From Corynebacterium urealyticum DSM 7109 (GTDB lineage Bacteria; Actinomycetota; Actinomycetes; Mycobacteriales; Mycobacteriaceae), in contig NC_010545.1 in assembly GCF_000069945.1 (NCBI RefSeq), positions 1,178,001 to 1,242,000 on the forward strand: 64,000 nucleotides of DNA, written 5' to 3'. Shown here one piece after another: positions 1-8,649 of this stretch (the first letter of the stretch is position 1; each line of letters opens with the position of its first letter). The translations under genes and the position numbers were made by a program. The notes under the pieces were generated by a model. The model was not told where the DNA came from. It worked only from the letters and a program-made list of their open reading frames with translations, and did not search any database.

Positions 1-141
1 GTCGGTGGCGGAGATTCCGCTGCCGCTGTGCGCACCCTGGGGCTGGATGAGAAGGGCTTCAGCCACATTTCCACCGGCGGTGGCGCCTCCCTGGAGTTCC
101 TGGAGGGCAAGACCCTGCCGGGCGTCGAGGTACTGGGTTAG
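1..141 (+). CDS. pgk: Phosphoglycerate kinase, C-terminal fragment
   Basis: The first 46 codons read the end of a phosphoglycerate kinase and stop at TAG 139-141; the rest lies before the window. The visible peptide starts [10 protein letters not shown] and contains [14 protein letters not shown], the glycine-rich C-terminal segment that binds the nucleotide in this glycolytic enzyme (1,3-bisphosphoglycerate + ADP to 3-phosphoglycerate + ATP). It is followed by tpiA on the same strand, the usual actinobacterial gap-pgk-tpi order. Confidence 0.93.
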   Translation, partial: VGGGDSAAAVRTLGLDEKGFSHISTGGGASLEFLEGKTLPGVEVLG

Positions 142-166
142 TCCGAGATACCGGGTTAGTCCGAGG
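131..166 (+). repeat. 18-bp tandem duplication over the pgk stop codon
   Basis: Two 18-bp units (131-148 and 149-166) differ at two positions, and a third partial unit follows at 167. The unit contains the last codons and the stop TAG of pgk, so a second in-frame TAG follows 18 bp after the first. Seen directly; no function is implied. Confidence 0.8.
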
Positions 167-238
167 TGCCGGGCCGCAACCCGCCGTTTTTCCCGCACCC
201 GAGGCACGGGGCGGGGAAGTCACAGAAAGGATTCTTGA

Positions 239-1030
239 GTGGCAGCTCACAGCGCCGTCAAGCGCAAGCCCCTGATCGCGGGCAATTGGAAGATGAACCT
301 CAACCACCTTGAGGCGATCCAGGTGGTGCAGAAGTTTTCCTTCGCTCTGCCGAAGGAGTACTACGAGCGAGTCGACGTCGCGATTCTGCCACCGTTCACC
401 GACATCCGCTCCGTGCAGACGATCGTCGAGGGTGACAAGCTGCAGATCAGCTATGGCGCCCAGGACGTCTCTGCCCACGACTCCGGTGCGTACACCGGTG
501 AGGTCTCCGGTGCGATGCTCGCGAAGCTGGGTTGCAGCTTCGCGGTTGTCGGTCACTCTGAGCGCCGTCAGTACCACGGTGAGGACGATGCGACGGTCGC
601 TGCGAAGGCGCGTGCCGCGCTCAAGCATAGTCTGACCCCGATCGTCTGCGTCGGCGAGCCGCTGGAGGTTCGTGAGGCGGGCGAGCACGTGGGCTACGTC
701 GTCGACCAGCTCCAGGCGTCGCTTTCCGGCCTCGGTGGGGAGGAGCTCTCCAAGATCGTGCTCGCCTACGAGCCCGTCTGGGCCATCGGCACCGGCAAGG
801 TCGCCTCCGCCGCGGATGCGCAGGAGGTCTGCGCCGCGGTCCGCGAGGCGCTCGCTGAGCTGGGAGGGGAGGACGTCGCCGCTGGCGTCCGTGTCCTGTA
901 CGGCGGCTCCGTTAAGCGGGAGTCCATCGGCGAGCTGATGGCCCAGCCGGACATCGACGGCGGCCTGGTCGGCGGCGCGAGCCTCGACGGCGCGGAATTC
1001 GCCCGCCTCGTCGCGGCATCCGTCAGCTAG
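239..1030 (+). CDS. tpiA: Triosephosphate isomerase
   Basis: Interconverts dihydroxyacetone phosphate and glyceraldehyde 3-phosphate in glycolysis and gluconeogenesis. The 263-residue protein has the normal family length and all active-site signatures: NWKMN with N16 and K18, the histidine H105 in VGHSERR, and the catalytic glutamate E177 in [11 protein letters not shown], followed by the phosphate-gripping YGGSV. The GTG start at 239 has AAAGGA about 8 bases upstream. It lies about 100 bp after pgk and is probably co-transcribed. In C. glutamicum ppc follows tpi; here secG follows directly. Confidence 0.97.
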   Translation: MAAHSAVKRKPLIAGNWKMNLNHLEAIQVVQKFSFALPKEYYERVDVAILPPFTDIRSVQTIVEGDKLQISYGAQDVSAHDSGAYTGEVSGAMLAKLGCSFAVVGHSERRQYHGEDDATVAAKARAALKHSLTPIVCVGEPLEVREAGEHVGYVVDQLQASLSGLGGEELSKIVLAYEPVWAIGTGKVASAADAQEVCAAVREALAELGGEDVAAGVRVLYGGSVKRESIGELMAQPDIDGGLVGGASLDGAEFARLVAASVS

Positions 1031-1052
1031 GCGTTAGGCAACTTTCCTGCCT

Positions 1053-1086
1053 GGCGGGCGGCGCGCCGAATTGCCCGTCGCCCGCC
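1053..1086 (+). terminator. Hairpin after tpiA
   Basis: GGCGGGCG (1053-1060) pairs perfectly with CGCCCGCC (1079-1086). No long T-run follows directly, so termination is possible but uncertain. It lies in the 119-bp gap between tpiA and secG. Confidence 0.45.
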
Positions 1087-1149
1087 TAGCTGGGTAGATT
1101 TGTTCTGTTAGTTAGATTCTTCAGCGAGAAGTTTTTAAAGGTTAAGGCT

Positions 1150-1383
1150 TTGATCCTCACTCTCCAGATTCTCCTTGTCATCACCAGCCTGCTGCTGGGG
1201 CTGTCCGTGCTGCTGCACAAGGGCAAGGGTGGCGGCCTGTCCAGCCTCTTCGGCGGCGGTATGCAGACCAACCTCTCCGGCTCCACGGTCGCCGAGAAGA
1301 ACCTGGACCGGCTCACCGTCGGCACCGGTGTGGTGTGGCTGCTGTGCATCATCGCGCTGAACCTGGCGCTGCACTACGGCTAA
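1150..1383 (+). CDS. secG: Protein translocase subunit SecG
   Basis: Small integral membrane subunit of the SecYEG channel, which assists preprotein export. The 77 residues form two hydrophobic segments (about 1-21 and 54-75) joined by a glycine-rich cytoplasmic loop with GKGGGLSSLFGGG, typical of SecG. The start is TTG 1150, with AAGG motifs just upstream. Position after tpiA is conserved in actinobacteria. A strong hairpin follows, separating it from the convergent pentose phosphate operon. Confidence 0.93.
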   Translation: MILTLQILLVITSLLLGLSVLLHKGKGGGLSSLFGGGMQTNLSGSTVAEKNLDRLTVGTGVVWLLCIIALNLALHYG

Positions 1384-1448
1384 TCTGTCCTCGCAACCAG
1401 CAAGCAACGAGCGCCGCTGCATAGCGCTAGCGACGCTCGGGTAGTTTT

Positions 1449-1482
1449 AAGCCCCGCTCGGCGGTACTGCCGAGCGGGGCTT
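1449..1482. terminator. Bidirectional terminator between secG and pgl
   Basis: A perfect 14-bp stem (1449-1462 with 1469-1482, core GCCCCGCTCGGC) and a 6-base loop sit between the convergent secG and pgl. The sequence on the 5' side is TTTTAA-like, giving a short U-run for minus-strand transcripts. Confidence 0.8.
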
Positions 1483-1512
1483 CGTGCTAACTCTATCTAG
1501 TTTTTTGCTGCC

Positions 1513-2382
1513 TTAATCAGCCGTGTCATAGGCAGTGCCATTGGCGAGCCACGGGGAGGCGGCCTCATCGACCCACAGTACGGTGCGCTCCACGCCGGCC
1601 ACGATCGCGCCCGGCCACTGCGCCCCGTTGCCGCCGCCCGCTACCTGCTGGGCGGCCTCGGCCTTCTCGGCCCCAGCGACTAGGAGCCACACCTGGGCCG
1701 CCCGGTTCACCGCGTTGATCGTGAGGCTGACCCGCTCCGGCGGGGGCTTGGGGCAGTCACGCACTGCCACCACGTCACCGGTGGCCTCCAGCAGCTCAGG
1801 GGTGTGGGGGAATAGGGAGTTGATGTGTCCCTCTGGCCCCATCCCAAGCAGGTGGATATCGAAGCCTTCCGGGGCCAGGCGGGCCAGCTTCTCCTCGTAG
1901 TCTCGTGCCGCTTCATCCAGCTCCGCCCCATCATGCGGAGCGGCACCGGTGGGGGCGAGGTAGCTGACGATGTTTTCTGCCGGAATCGCGACATGGTTCA
2001 GCAGCGCGTCGCGCGCCTGCTTCTCGTTGCGTTCCGGGTCATCCGCTGGCACGAAACGCTCGTCGCCAAAGAAGACCAGCACCCGGGACCAGTCGATGGC
2101 GTCGATAGGGAAGTCCTCCGCAGCGGTCGTGGCGGCGTGGTCCAGCACCGCGAGCTCGCGGAGCGTCTGGATACCGGCACCCCCGCCGGTGAGAACGACG
2201 CGTGCAACCCCATCGCCGTGGACGCCGGACTGTTCGCGTTGGACCTTCGTGACCGTGCGCACGAGATCCCGTGCCGCAGCAGCAGCCAGGCCTCGTTGGT
2301 CAGCATTCTGGATGATGGTGACGCCACCGTCGCTCACGGTGCCGTCGATGGTGCTGTGTTCTGCACGGTTATCTGCGGTCAT
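1513..2382 (-). CDS. pgl: 6-phosphogluconolactonase
   Basis: Hydrolyses 6-phosphogluconolactone to 6-phosphogluconate, the second step of the oxidative pentose phosphate pathway. The 289-residue protein carries the NagB/Pgl-family fold landmarks: LTGGGAGIQTL near residue 66, VFFGDERFVP for the catalytic region, and LLGMGPEGHINSLFP. The ATG at 2382 has AAGGAG a few bases upstream. It is the last gene of tkt-tal-zwf-opcA-pgl and ends before the terminator at 1449-1482. Confidence 0.95.
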   Translation of the reverse strand: MTADNRAEHSTIDGTVSDGGVTIIQNADQRGLAAAAARDLVRTVTKVQREQSGVHGDGVARVVLTGGGAGIQTLRELAVLDHAATTAAEDFPIDAIDWSRVLVFFGDERFVPADDPERNEKQARDALLNHVAIPAENIVSYLAPTGAAPHDGAELDEAARDYEEKLARLAPEGFDIHLLGMGPEGHINSLFPHTPELLEATGDVVAVRDCPKPPPERVSLTINAVNRAAQVWLLVAGAEKAEAAQQVAGGGNGAQWPGAIVAGVERTVLWVDEAASPWLANGTAYDTAD

Positions 2383-2426
2383 GCTTTCTCCTTGTGTTCA
2401 GCCACAACTGGGTGGGGAAGAAGTGC

Positions 2427-3440
2427 TTAACGCTGGGACTCGAGGCTCTCCAGGTCCTCGACGATGCGGGTGACCGTCTCGCCGCTGCGGCGGGGGCGAT
2501 TAACCCGAACCAGTCCACGGAGGGCCCGCCCGAAAGCGTAGTCGGAATCCAGGTGGCGCAGCTCCTCGGCGAGGCAGTCGCCCAGATCGCGGGGAGCCAG
2601 GGCCACCAGGGAACGTCGCGTCCCGACGGTGACCTCGGCGGTGTGGGCGTCCTGAGCAGCGACGGTGATGTCCGCGCCCTTCCGCTTCAGGACCGTTTTC
2701 TGGACCGGGACGGTCTCGTGTCCAGCGGCGTCGACGGGAGGGACCGGGGCGTCGGAATTGATCCGCTTCACCGGAACCCCCAGCTGGTCGGCGAGCCAAC
2801 CCGCTGCCAGGTCTACGGCGGCGTCGTCGGCGGGCCCGGTAACCTCAGCGGACTCCACCGGCTCGAAGGGCGGCTGGTCCAGCGTGGATGCCAGCAGCGC
2901 CCGCCACAGGGTGATGCGGCTCCACCCGAGGTCGGAATCCCCGCGGGAGTAGGTGGTACGTCGGCGGTAAATGCTGCGGGTGGTGGTCTCCGCGTTGACA
3001 TCCGTGATGCGGCGATCCGCTAGCACGCCAAGTGGGTCGGCGGCGGGGTTCCGGGGCGCATCTCCCGGCCACCAGACGACGATCGGGGTGTCCGGGAGCA
3101 GCAGCGGGCGGACGATGGAGTCCTCGTGCTCGGTCAAGCCACCGTGCAGGCTCAGCACGATGATCTCGGAGGCACCGGCCTTGCCGCCTAGGTGGATCTG
3201 CGCGTCCAAACGCGGTTCATCGCTGGGTCCGTCGGCCTCCTGCAGGATGATCACACGGGCGGGGTGCTCGCGGGCGGCGTCGGTGACCGGCACCAGGATT
3301 GACTCCAGCGGGGTTGCTGCGGTCGAGCTGACGACCACGGTGAGCACGCGGCCAGACGCGACCTCACCGCGTTCCTCGCGGGCCTTGTTGAGCCGCTGGG
3401 TCACCTCACGGGTGCTGGTGTTCGGAAGCGTGATGATCAT
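2427..3440 (-). CDS. opcA: Glucose-6-phosphate dehydrogenase assembly protein OpcA
   Basis: OpcA associates with glucose-6-phosphate dehydrogenase (Zwf) and is needed for its full activity in actinobacteria and cyanobacteria. The open frame extends further upstream, but the ATG at 3440 (MIITLPNTST) is preferred because AGGAAGAG lies just upstream and the longer form would overlap zwf. This gives 337 residues, normal for OpcA. Motifs include VVWWPGDAP and SDLGWSRITLWR. It lies 44 bp after zwf in the same operon. Confidence 0.93.
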   Translation of the reverse strand: MIITLPNTSTREVTQRLNKAREERGEVASGRVLTVVVSSTAATPLESILVPVTDAAREHPARVIILQEADGPSDEPRLDAQIHLGGKAGASEIIVLSLHGGLTEHEDSIVRPLLLPDTPIVVWWPGDAPRNPAADPLGVLADRRITDVNAETTTRSIYRRRTTYSRGDSDLGWSRITLWRALLASTLDQPPFEPVESAEVTGPADDAAVDLAAGWLADQLGVPVKRINSDAPVPPVDAAGHETVPVQKTVLKRKGADITVAAQDAHTAEVTVGTRRSLVALAPRDLGDCLAEELRHLDSDYAFGRALRGLVRVNRPRRSGETVTRIVEDLESLESQR

Positions 3441-3484
3441 GCCTGAACTCTTCCTTCTCTCGCTTGAATGGTGGGGAAGCGGGC

Positions 3485-5020
3485 TTATGGGCGGCGCCAC
3501 TGGCGGCCGCTGCGGGACATGAGTTCGTCTGCTCCCGGTGGACCCCACGTGCCGGCTGGGTAGTCTTCTGGAGTACCGTGGCTTTCCCAGGACTTCAGGA
3601 TGGGGTCCAGGATGCGCCAGGAGAGCTCGACTTCTTCGTTGGTGGGGAAGAGGCTCGCCTCGTCGAGGAAGGCATCCAGGATCAGGCGCTCGTAGGCCTC
3701 GGGGGATTCCTCGGTGAAGGACTCGGAGTAGGAGAAGTCCATGTTCACATCGCGGACCTCCATCCCGGAGCCAGGCACCTTGGAGCCGAAGCGCATGAGC
3801 ACGCCCTCCTCGGGCTGAACGCGGATGACCAGCATATTGCTGCCCTGGGCGGTGGTCTGGCCGTCCACGAAGGGCAGGTGCGGGGCCTTCTTAAACACCA
3901 GCGCGATCTCCGTGACCCGGCGGCCCAGGCGCTTGCCGGTGCGCAGGTAGAAGGGCACGCCCGCCCAGCGGCGGGAGGAGATCTCGAAGGTGGCCGCCGC
4001 AAAGGTCTCGGTGGTGGACTCCGGGTCGAAGCCCTCCTCCTCCCGCAGGCCACACACCGGAACGCTGCCCTGCCAGCCCGCGGTGTACTGGCCCCGTGCG
4101 GTGGTTTTCGCGAAGGGGCCGACGGGGCGGGTGGCGCGCAGCACCTTGATCTTTTCGCTCTGCAGCTCTGCGGGGTTGAAGGCTACGGGTTCCTCCATCG
4201 CGATGAGGGCGAGCAGCTGCAGCAGGTGGTTTTGCAGCACATCCCGGGCGGCACCGATGCCGTCGTAGTAGCCTGCGCGCCCCCCGAGCCCGATGTCCTC
4301 GGCCATCGTGATCTGCACGTGGTCGATGTAGTGGGAGTTAAACAGCGGGTCGAAAAGCTGGTTGGCGAAGCGCAGCGCCAGGATGTTCTGCACCGTCTCC
4401 TTACCCAGGTAGTGGTCGATGCGGAAGACATCGGACTCGGGGAAGACCTCGTTGACCACATCATTGAGCTCCTTCGCGGAGGCCTCGTCGTGGCCGAAGG
4501 GCTTCTCGATGACCACGCGGCGCCAGCCGTTTTCGCTGCGGGCCATTCCGGAGCGCTGCAGCTGGTGGATCACGCTGGAAAAGTGCTGTGGCGGAACGGA
4601 GAGGTAGAAGGCCCAGTTCCCGGACGTGCCGCGCTGCTCGTCGAGCCGGGCGGTGACGGCAGCGAGCTTGTCGAAAGCGGCGTCATCGGAGAAGTCGCCC
4701 TGGACGAACTCGATGCCTTCGGCGAGCCGGTCCCAGACCGCGTTACGCCACGGGGTGCGGGCTCCCGCCTTCACGCTCTCCAGAACCTGGGCTTCGAACT
4801 CCGCCTTGCTCCACGCGCGTCGCCCGTAGCCCACCAGGGAGAAGCCCGGGGGCAGCAGGCCGCGGTTGGCGAGGTCGTAGATCGCGGGCAGCAGCTTCTT
4901 GCGCGCCAGGTCACCGGTAACCCCGAAGATTACCAAGCCGCCGGGGCCGGCGATGCGCGGGAGGCGCTTATCCTGCGGATTGCGCAGCGGGTTGTTCAGG
5001 TTCTCCTGTGATGCGCCCAC
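3485..5020 (-). CDS. zwf: Glucose-6-phosphate 1-dehydrogenase
   Basis: Oxidises glucose 6-phosphate to 6-phosphogluconolactone and makes NADPH, the entry step of the oxidative pentose phosphate pathway. The 511 residues include the nucleotide-binding GVTGDLARKK near residue 33, the substrate-binding RIDHYLGKE with the active-site histidine, and EKPFGHD. A GTG start at 5020 has a purine-rich GGGGAT about 9 bases upstream. It lies between tal and opcA, whose product completes the enzyme. Confidence 0.97.
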   Translation of the reverse strand: MGASQENLNNPLRNPQDKRLPRIAGPGGLVIFGVTGDLARKKLLPAIYDLANRGLLPPGFSLVGYGRRAWSKAEFEAQVLESVKAGARTPWRNAVWDRLAEGIEFVQGDFSDDAAFDKLAAVTARLDEQRGTSGNWAFYLSVPPQHFSSVIHQLQRSGMARSENGWRRVVIEKPFGHDEASAKELNDVVNEVFPESDVFRIDHYLGKETVQNILALRFANQLFDPLFNSHYIDHVQITMAEDIGLGGRAGYYDGIGAARDVLQNHLLQLLALIAMEEPVAFNPAELQSEKIKVLRATRPVGPFAKTTARGQYTAGWQGSVPVCGLREEEGFDPESTTETFAAATFEISSRRWAGVPFYLRTGKRLGRRVTEIALVFKKAPHLPFVDGQTTAQGSNMLVIRVQPEEGVLMRFGSKVPGSGMEVRDVNMDFSYSESFTEESPEAYERLILDAFLDEASLFPTNEEVELSWRILDPILKSWESHGTPEDYPAGTWGPPGADELMSRSGRQWRRP

Positions 5021-5066
5021 GTCGAAGCGATCCCCTTTCCGATTGGCAGTACTCGTGGCGGAAAAA

Positions 5067-6179
5067 CTACTTGGCCTTCGCGAGCTGCTCGCGCAGGGTC
5101 GCGAGGAGCTCGTTCCAGGCTTGCTCGAATTTCTGCACGCCCTCGGTTTCCAGGCGCTGCCAGACCTCCGGCAGGTCGATCCCGGCGCTGGTGAGCGCGG
5201 AGAAGACCTCGAGGGACTCGCTGGCCCGCCCGCTCAGCTGGTCGCCGGTGGTCTCGCCGTGGTCAATCGTCGCGTCGAGGGTGGCCTCAGGCATCGTGTT
5301 GACGGTGTTGGGGCCCGCGAGCTCGGTGACGTAGAGGGTGTCCGGGTACTGCGGGTTCTTCACGGAGGTGGACGCCCACAGCGGGCGCTGGGTGTTCGCC
5401 CCGCGGCCAACAAACTCCTGCCAGCGGGGGTTATTGGCCAGCTTGTCGAGGTAGGAAGCGTAGGCCAGGCGGGCGTTGGCGAGTGCCGCCTTGCCCTGCA
5501 GCGCTGCGGCCTCCGCACCCTTCTCAGCCAGCTGCGGATCGATGTCGCTGTCCACGCGGGAGACGAAGAAGGAGGCAACAGAGTGGATCTTGCTGATGTC
5601 CTGGCCCGCCTTCTCGGCGGCAGCGATGCCCTCGATGAAGGCTTCCATGACCTGCTCGTAGCGTTCCACGCTGAAGATCAGGGTGACGTTGACGCTGATG
5701 CCTGCGGCCAGCACCTCGCTGATCGCGGGCAGGCACTCGGTGGTCGCGGGGATCTTGATCATCAGGTTCGCGCGGTTAACCTGAGCGGCCAGCTCCTTGG
5801 CCTGCGCGACCGTCCCGGCGGCGTCGTGGGCGAGGCGAGGGTCAACCTCGAGGGAGACCCAGCCGTCGACTCCGCCGGTCTGCTCGTGGACGCCCGCCAG
5901 AACGTCGCAGGCATCCTGCACGTCCTTGACCGCCATGGCGAAGACCGCCTCGTCAGCGGCGATGCCGGCGGCTGCGAGCTGATGCAGTTGCTCGTCATAA
6001 GCATCCCTCTGGGACATGGCGGCCGCGAAGATGGCTGGGTTGGTCGTCACTCCCACGATGCCCTTGGTATCGATGAGGGAGGCGAGCTCACCGCTGGTCA
6101 GACGTGGTCGGGACAGGTCGTCGAGCCAGACGGAGGTGCCAGCGGAGGCGAGTTTCTGGATATTGCTTGGAGTGTTCAT
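5067..6179 (-). CDS. tal: Transaldolase
   Basis: Transfers a dihydroxyacetone unit between sugar phosphates in the non-oxidative pentose phosphate pathway. The 370-residue length is the longer actinobacterial/cyanobacterial class. Motifs are GVTTNPAIFA near residue 38, SLEVDPRLA, and NLMIKIPAT with the Schiff-base lysine. The start is ATG 6179 with a weak ribosome site. It follows tkt by about 100 bp, and that gap holds a large stem-loop. Confidence 0.96.
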   Translation of the reverse strand: MNTPSNIQKLASAGTSVWLDDLSRPRLTSGELASLIDTKGIVGVTTNPAIFAAAMSQRDAYDEQLHQLAAAGIAADEAVFAMAVKDVQDACDVLAGVHEQTGGVDGWVSLEVDPRLAHDAAGTVAQAKELAAQVNRANLMIKIPATTECLPAISEVLAAGISVNVTLIFSVERYEQVMEAFIEGIAAAEKAGQDISKIHSVASFFVSRVDSDIDPQLAEKGAEAAALQGKAALANARLAYASYLDKLANNPRWQEFVGRGANTQRPLWASTSVKNPQYPDTLYVTELAGPNTVNTMPEATLDATIDHGETTGDQLSGRASESLEVFSALTSAGIDLPEVWQRLETEGVQKFEQAWNELLATLREQLAKAK

Positions 6180-6210
6180 CGCTCACCAGCCTACTGCTGG
6201 CAGGCGATGG

Positions 6211-6271
6211 TTTCGACTTTGCTCCCCCGGGGAGAAAACCCGCCAAAAAAGGCCAGGGGAGCGAGTCGAAA
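6211..6271 (-). other. Long stem-loop between tkt and tal
   Basis: TTTCGACT (6211-6218) pairs with AGTCGAAA (6264-6271), and just inside it GCTCCCC (6221-6227) pairs with GGGGAGC (6256-6262), giving about 15 bp of stem around a loop that is U-rich on the transcribed strand. It may stabilise, process or attenuate the operon mRNA; which one is not decidable from sequence. Confidence 0.65.
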
Positions 6272-6280
6272 AAGAGCAGG

Positions 6281-8371
6281 TTAGACGAGCTCGCGGGCGG
6301 CGTCGGCGACAGCCTCTGCCGTGATGCCGTACTCCTGGTAGAGGCGCTGGTAGTCCGCCGAGGCACCGAAGTGCTCGATGGAGATGTTGCGTCCACCAAA
6401 GCCGGTGAACTCGTGCCACGGCATCGCGATGCCCGCCTCGACAGAGACGCGGGCGGTCACGGACGGCGGCAGAACCTCGTCACGGTAGGCCTGATCCTGG
6501 GCCTTGAACCACTCGACGACCGGCATGGAGACGACGCGGGTGCCGATGCCCTCGGCTTCCAGAGCCTCGGCCGCTGCTACTGCCAGCTGCACCTCGGAGC
6601 CGGTGCCGATGAGGATGACCTGCGGGGTCTCGGTGGAGGATTCGCGGAGGATGTAGCCACCGCGGCGCACGCCCTCGCGGGCCTTCTCCTTGGTGCCCTC
6701 CAGGACCGGGACGTTCTGGCGGGTGAGGATCATGGCCTTCGGTGCAGCCGGAGCCTCGAGGGCTTCCGCCCATGCGGCGGAGGTCTCGTTGGCATCCGCC
6801 GGGCGGATCACAGCGAGGTTCGGGATTGCGCGCAGCGCAGCCAAGTGCTCGATCGGCTGGTGGGTCGGACCGTCCTCGCCCAGGCCGATGGAGTCATGCG
6901 TCCACACGAAGTAGCTATCCGTGCTCATCAGCGCGGCCAGGCGGACGGAAGCGCGCATGTAATCGGAGAACTGCAGGAAGGTCGCGCCGTAAGGGCGGGT
7001 CGGGCCGTGCAGGGCGATGCCGTTGATGATCGCGCCCATCGCGTGCTCCCGGATGCCGAAGTGTAGGTTTCGACCGGTCGGGGAGGTGGTGAAGGTGGAG
7101 GTGGAGATACTGCTCGGGCCGAAGGAGTCCTCACCATTGATGAGGGTGTTGTTGGAGCCAGCCAGGTCGGCGGAGCCGCCCCACAGCTCCGGCATCTTCT
7201 TCGCCAGGGCCTGCAGTGCAGCGCCGGAGGCCTTGCGGGTAGCGACGGACTCGCCGGCCTCGTAGCTCGGCAGCTCGGCGTCGAATCCTTCCGGCAGCTC
7301 ACCGGAGAAGAGGCGGTCGAACAGGGCCTTGTTTTCTGGGTTAGCCTCAGCCCAGGCGTCGAAGCTCTTGCGCCACTCGGCCTCCGCCGCCTCGCCGCGC
7401 TCGATCAGCTGGCGGGTGTGCTCGATGATCTCTTCTTCGACCGGGAAGGGTTTGTCCGGGAAGCCGAGGTTCTTCTTGACCCCGGAGATCTCCTCGGCAC
7501 CCAGGGCCGCACCGTGGGAGGCGCCGGTATTCACCGCGGTCGGCGCGCCGTAGGCGATGACGCTGCGCATGCGGATGAAAGTCGGCTTGTTCTTCTCCTG
7601 CTTCGCGCGCTCCACGGCGTCGAGGATGCCCTCGACGTCCTCGCCGGTGACCTCCAGGACCTGCCAGCCGTATGCCTCGTAGCGGGCGGCGACGTCCTCG
7701 GTGAAGGCGATGGTGGTGTCGTCCTCGATGGAGATGCCGTTATCGTCCCAGAAGACGATGAGGTTGCCCAGCTCCTGGGTACCGGCCAGGGAGCCCGCCT
7801 CGGCAGTGATGCCCTCCTGGACGTCGCCGTCGGAGGCGATGACGTAGACGAAGTGGTCGAACGGGGACTCGCCGTCGCCGGCGTTCGGGTCGAAGAGCGC
7901 CTTCTCGCGGCGGGCGGCCATCGCCATGCCCACGGCGGAAGCCAGGCCCTGGCCGAGCGGGCCGGTGGTGATCTCCACGCCGTCGGTGTGGCCGACCTCC
8001 GGGTGGCCCGGGGTCAGGGAGCCCCACTGGCGCAGCTGCTTGATGTCCTCGAGTTCCAGGCCGAAACCACCCAAGTACAGCTGGATGTACTGGGTGAGCG
8101 AAGAGTGGCCACAGGAGAGGACGAAACGGTCGCGACCAACCCAAGTCGGGTTCTTCGGGTTGTGGCGCAGCACGCGCTGGTAGAGCGTGTAGGCCAGGGG
8201 CGCGAGGCTCATCGCGGTGCCCGGGTGGCCCGAACCGCACTTCTCCACGGCGTCGGCGGCAAGCACGCGGGCGAGGTCAACCGCCCGGGTGTCCTTCTCA
8301 GACCAGTCCGCCGGGAAGTTGCGGACCATCAATGCTTGGAGCTCGGCAGGGAGATTCGGATTATAAGACAC
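6281..8371 (-). CDS. tkt: Transketolase
   Basis: Thiamine-diphosphate enzyme moving two-carbon units between pentose phosphates. Visible are GSGHPGTAMSLAP, the ThDP/Mg motif ASDGDVQEG through FWDDN, and the C-terminal HDSIGLGEDGPTHQP. The frame is open to 8461, but GTG 8371 (VSYNPNLPAEL) is preferred: AGGAAGG lies 9 bases upstream, and the 696-residue product matches the start region of corynebacterial transketolases as I recall them. First gene of the pentose phosphate operon; it is divergent from ctaB across about 280 bp. Confidence 0.95.
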   Translation of the reverse strand: MSYNPNLPAELQALMVRNFPADWSEKDTRAVDLARVLAADAVEKCGSGHPGTAMSLAPLAYTLYQRVLRHNPKNPTWVGRDRFVLSCGHSSLTQYIQLYLGGFGLELEDIKQLRQWGSLTPGHPEVGHTDGVEITTGPLGQGLASAVGMAMAARREKALFDPNAGDGESPFDHFVYVIASDGDVQEGITAEAGSLAGTQELGNLIVFWDDNGISIEDDTTIAFTEDVAARYEAYGWQVLEVTGEDVEGILDAVERAKQEKNKPTFIRMRSVIAYGAPTAVNTGASHGAALGAEEISGVKKNLGFPDKPFPVEEEIIEHTRQLIERGEAAEAEWRKSFDAWAEANPENKALFDRLFSGELPEGFDAELPSYEAGESVATRKASGAALQALAKKMPELWGGSADLAGSNNTLINGEDSFGPSSISTSTFTTSPTGRNLHFGIREHAMGAIINGIALHGPTRPYGATFLQFSDYMRASVRLAALMSTDSYFVWTHDSIGLGEDGPTHQPIEHLAALRAIPNLAVIRPADANETSAAWAEALEAPAAPKAMILTRQNVPVLEGTKEKAREGVRRGGYILRESSTETPQVILIGTGSEVQLAVAAAEALEAEGIGTRVVSMPVVEWFKAQDQAYRDEVLPPSVTARVSVEAGIAMPWHEFTGFGGRNISIEHFGASADYQRLYQEYGITAEAVADAARELV

Positions 8372-8649
8372 GAACTTGGGCCTTCCTCGGGGTGTGACGT
8401 ACTCGGGTTGTAGCTCTCGCCACCGCGGACGCGCGGGCGAGGCTTGACTATGCATATTCAATCTACCGGCCAGGGCGAAACTCTGCGTTCTTGGGGCAGC
8501 CGGAACTTTTTAGCGGTCATTTTCGACTACTCAAGAGGGCTTGATGAATCATCCCCAATCCGGCTTTCAATCTGGCGACTCGCGGTATCGGCGCAGTTTC
8601 GCCCACAGAATGCGCTCGGGTAGCGTATAGGCGGATAAGACGTGGAGAA

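Noticed and set aside
3464..5011. 515-codon plus-strand open frame opposite zwf
   Set aside because: Same reason: it is a codon-bias shadow of zwf. Similar long shadows lie opposite tal, tkt, sufB, dop and aspA.
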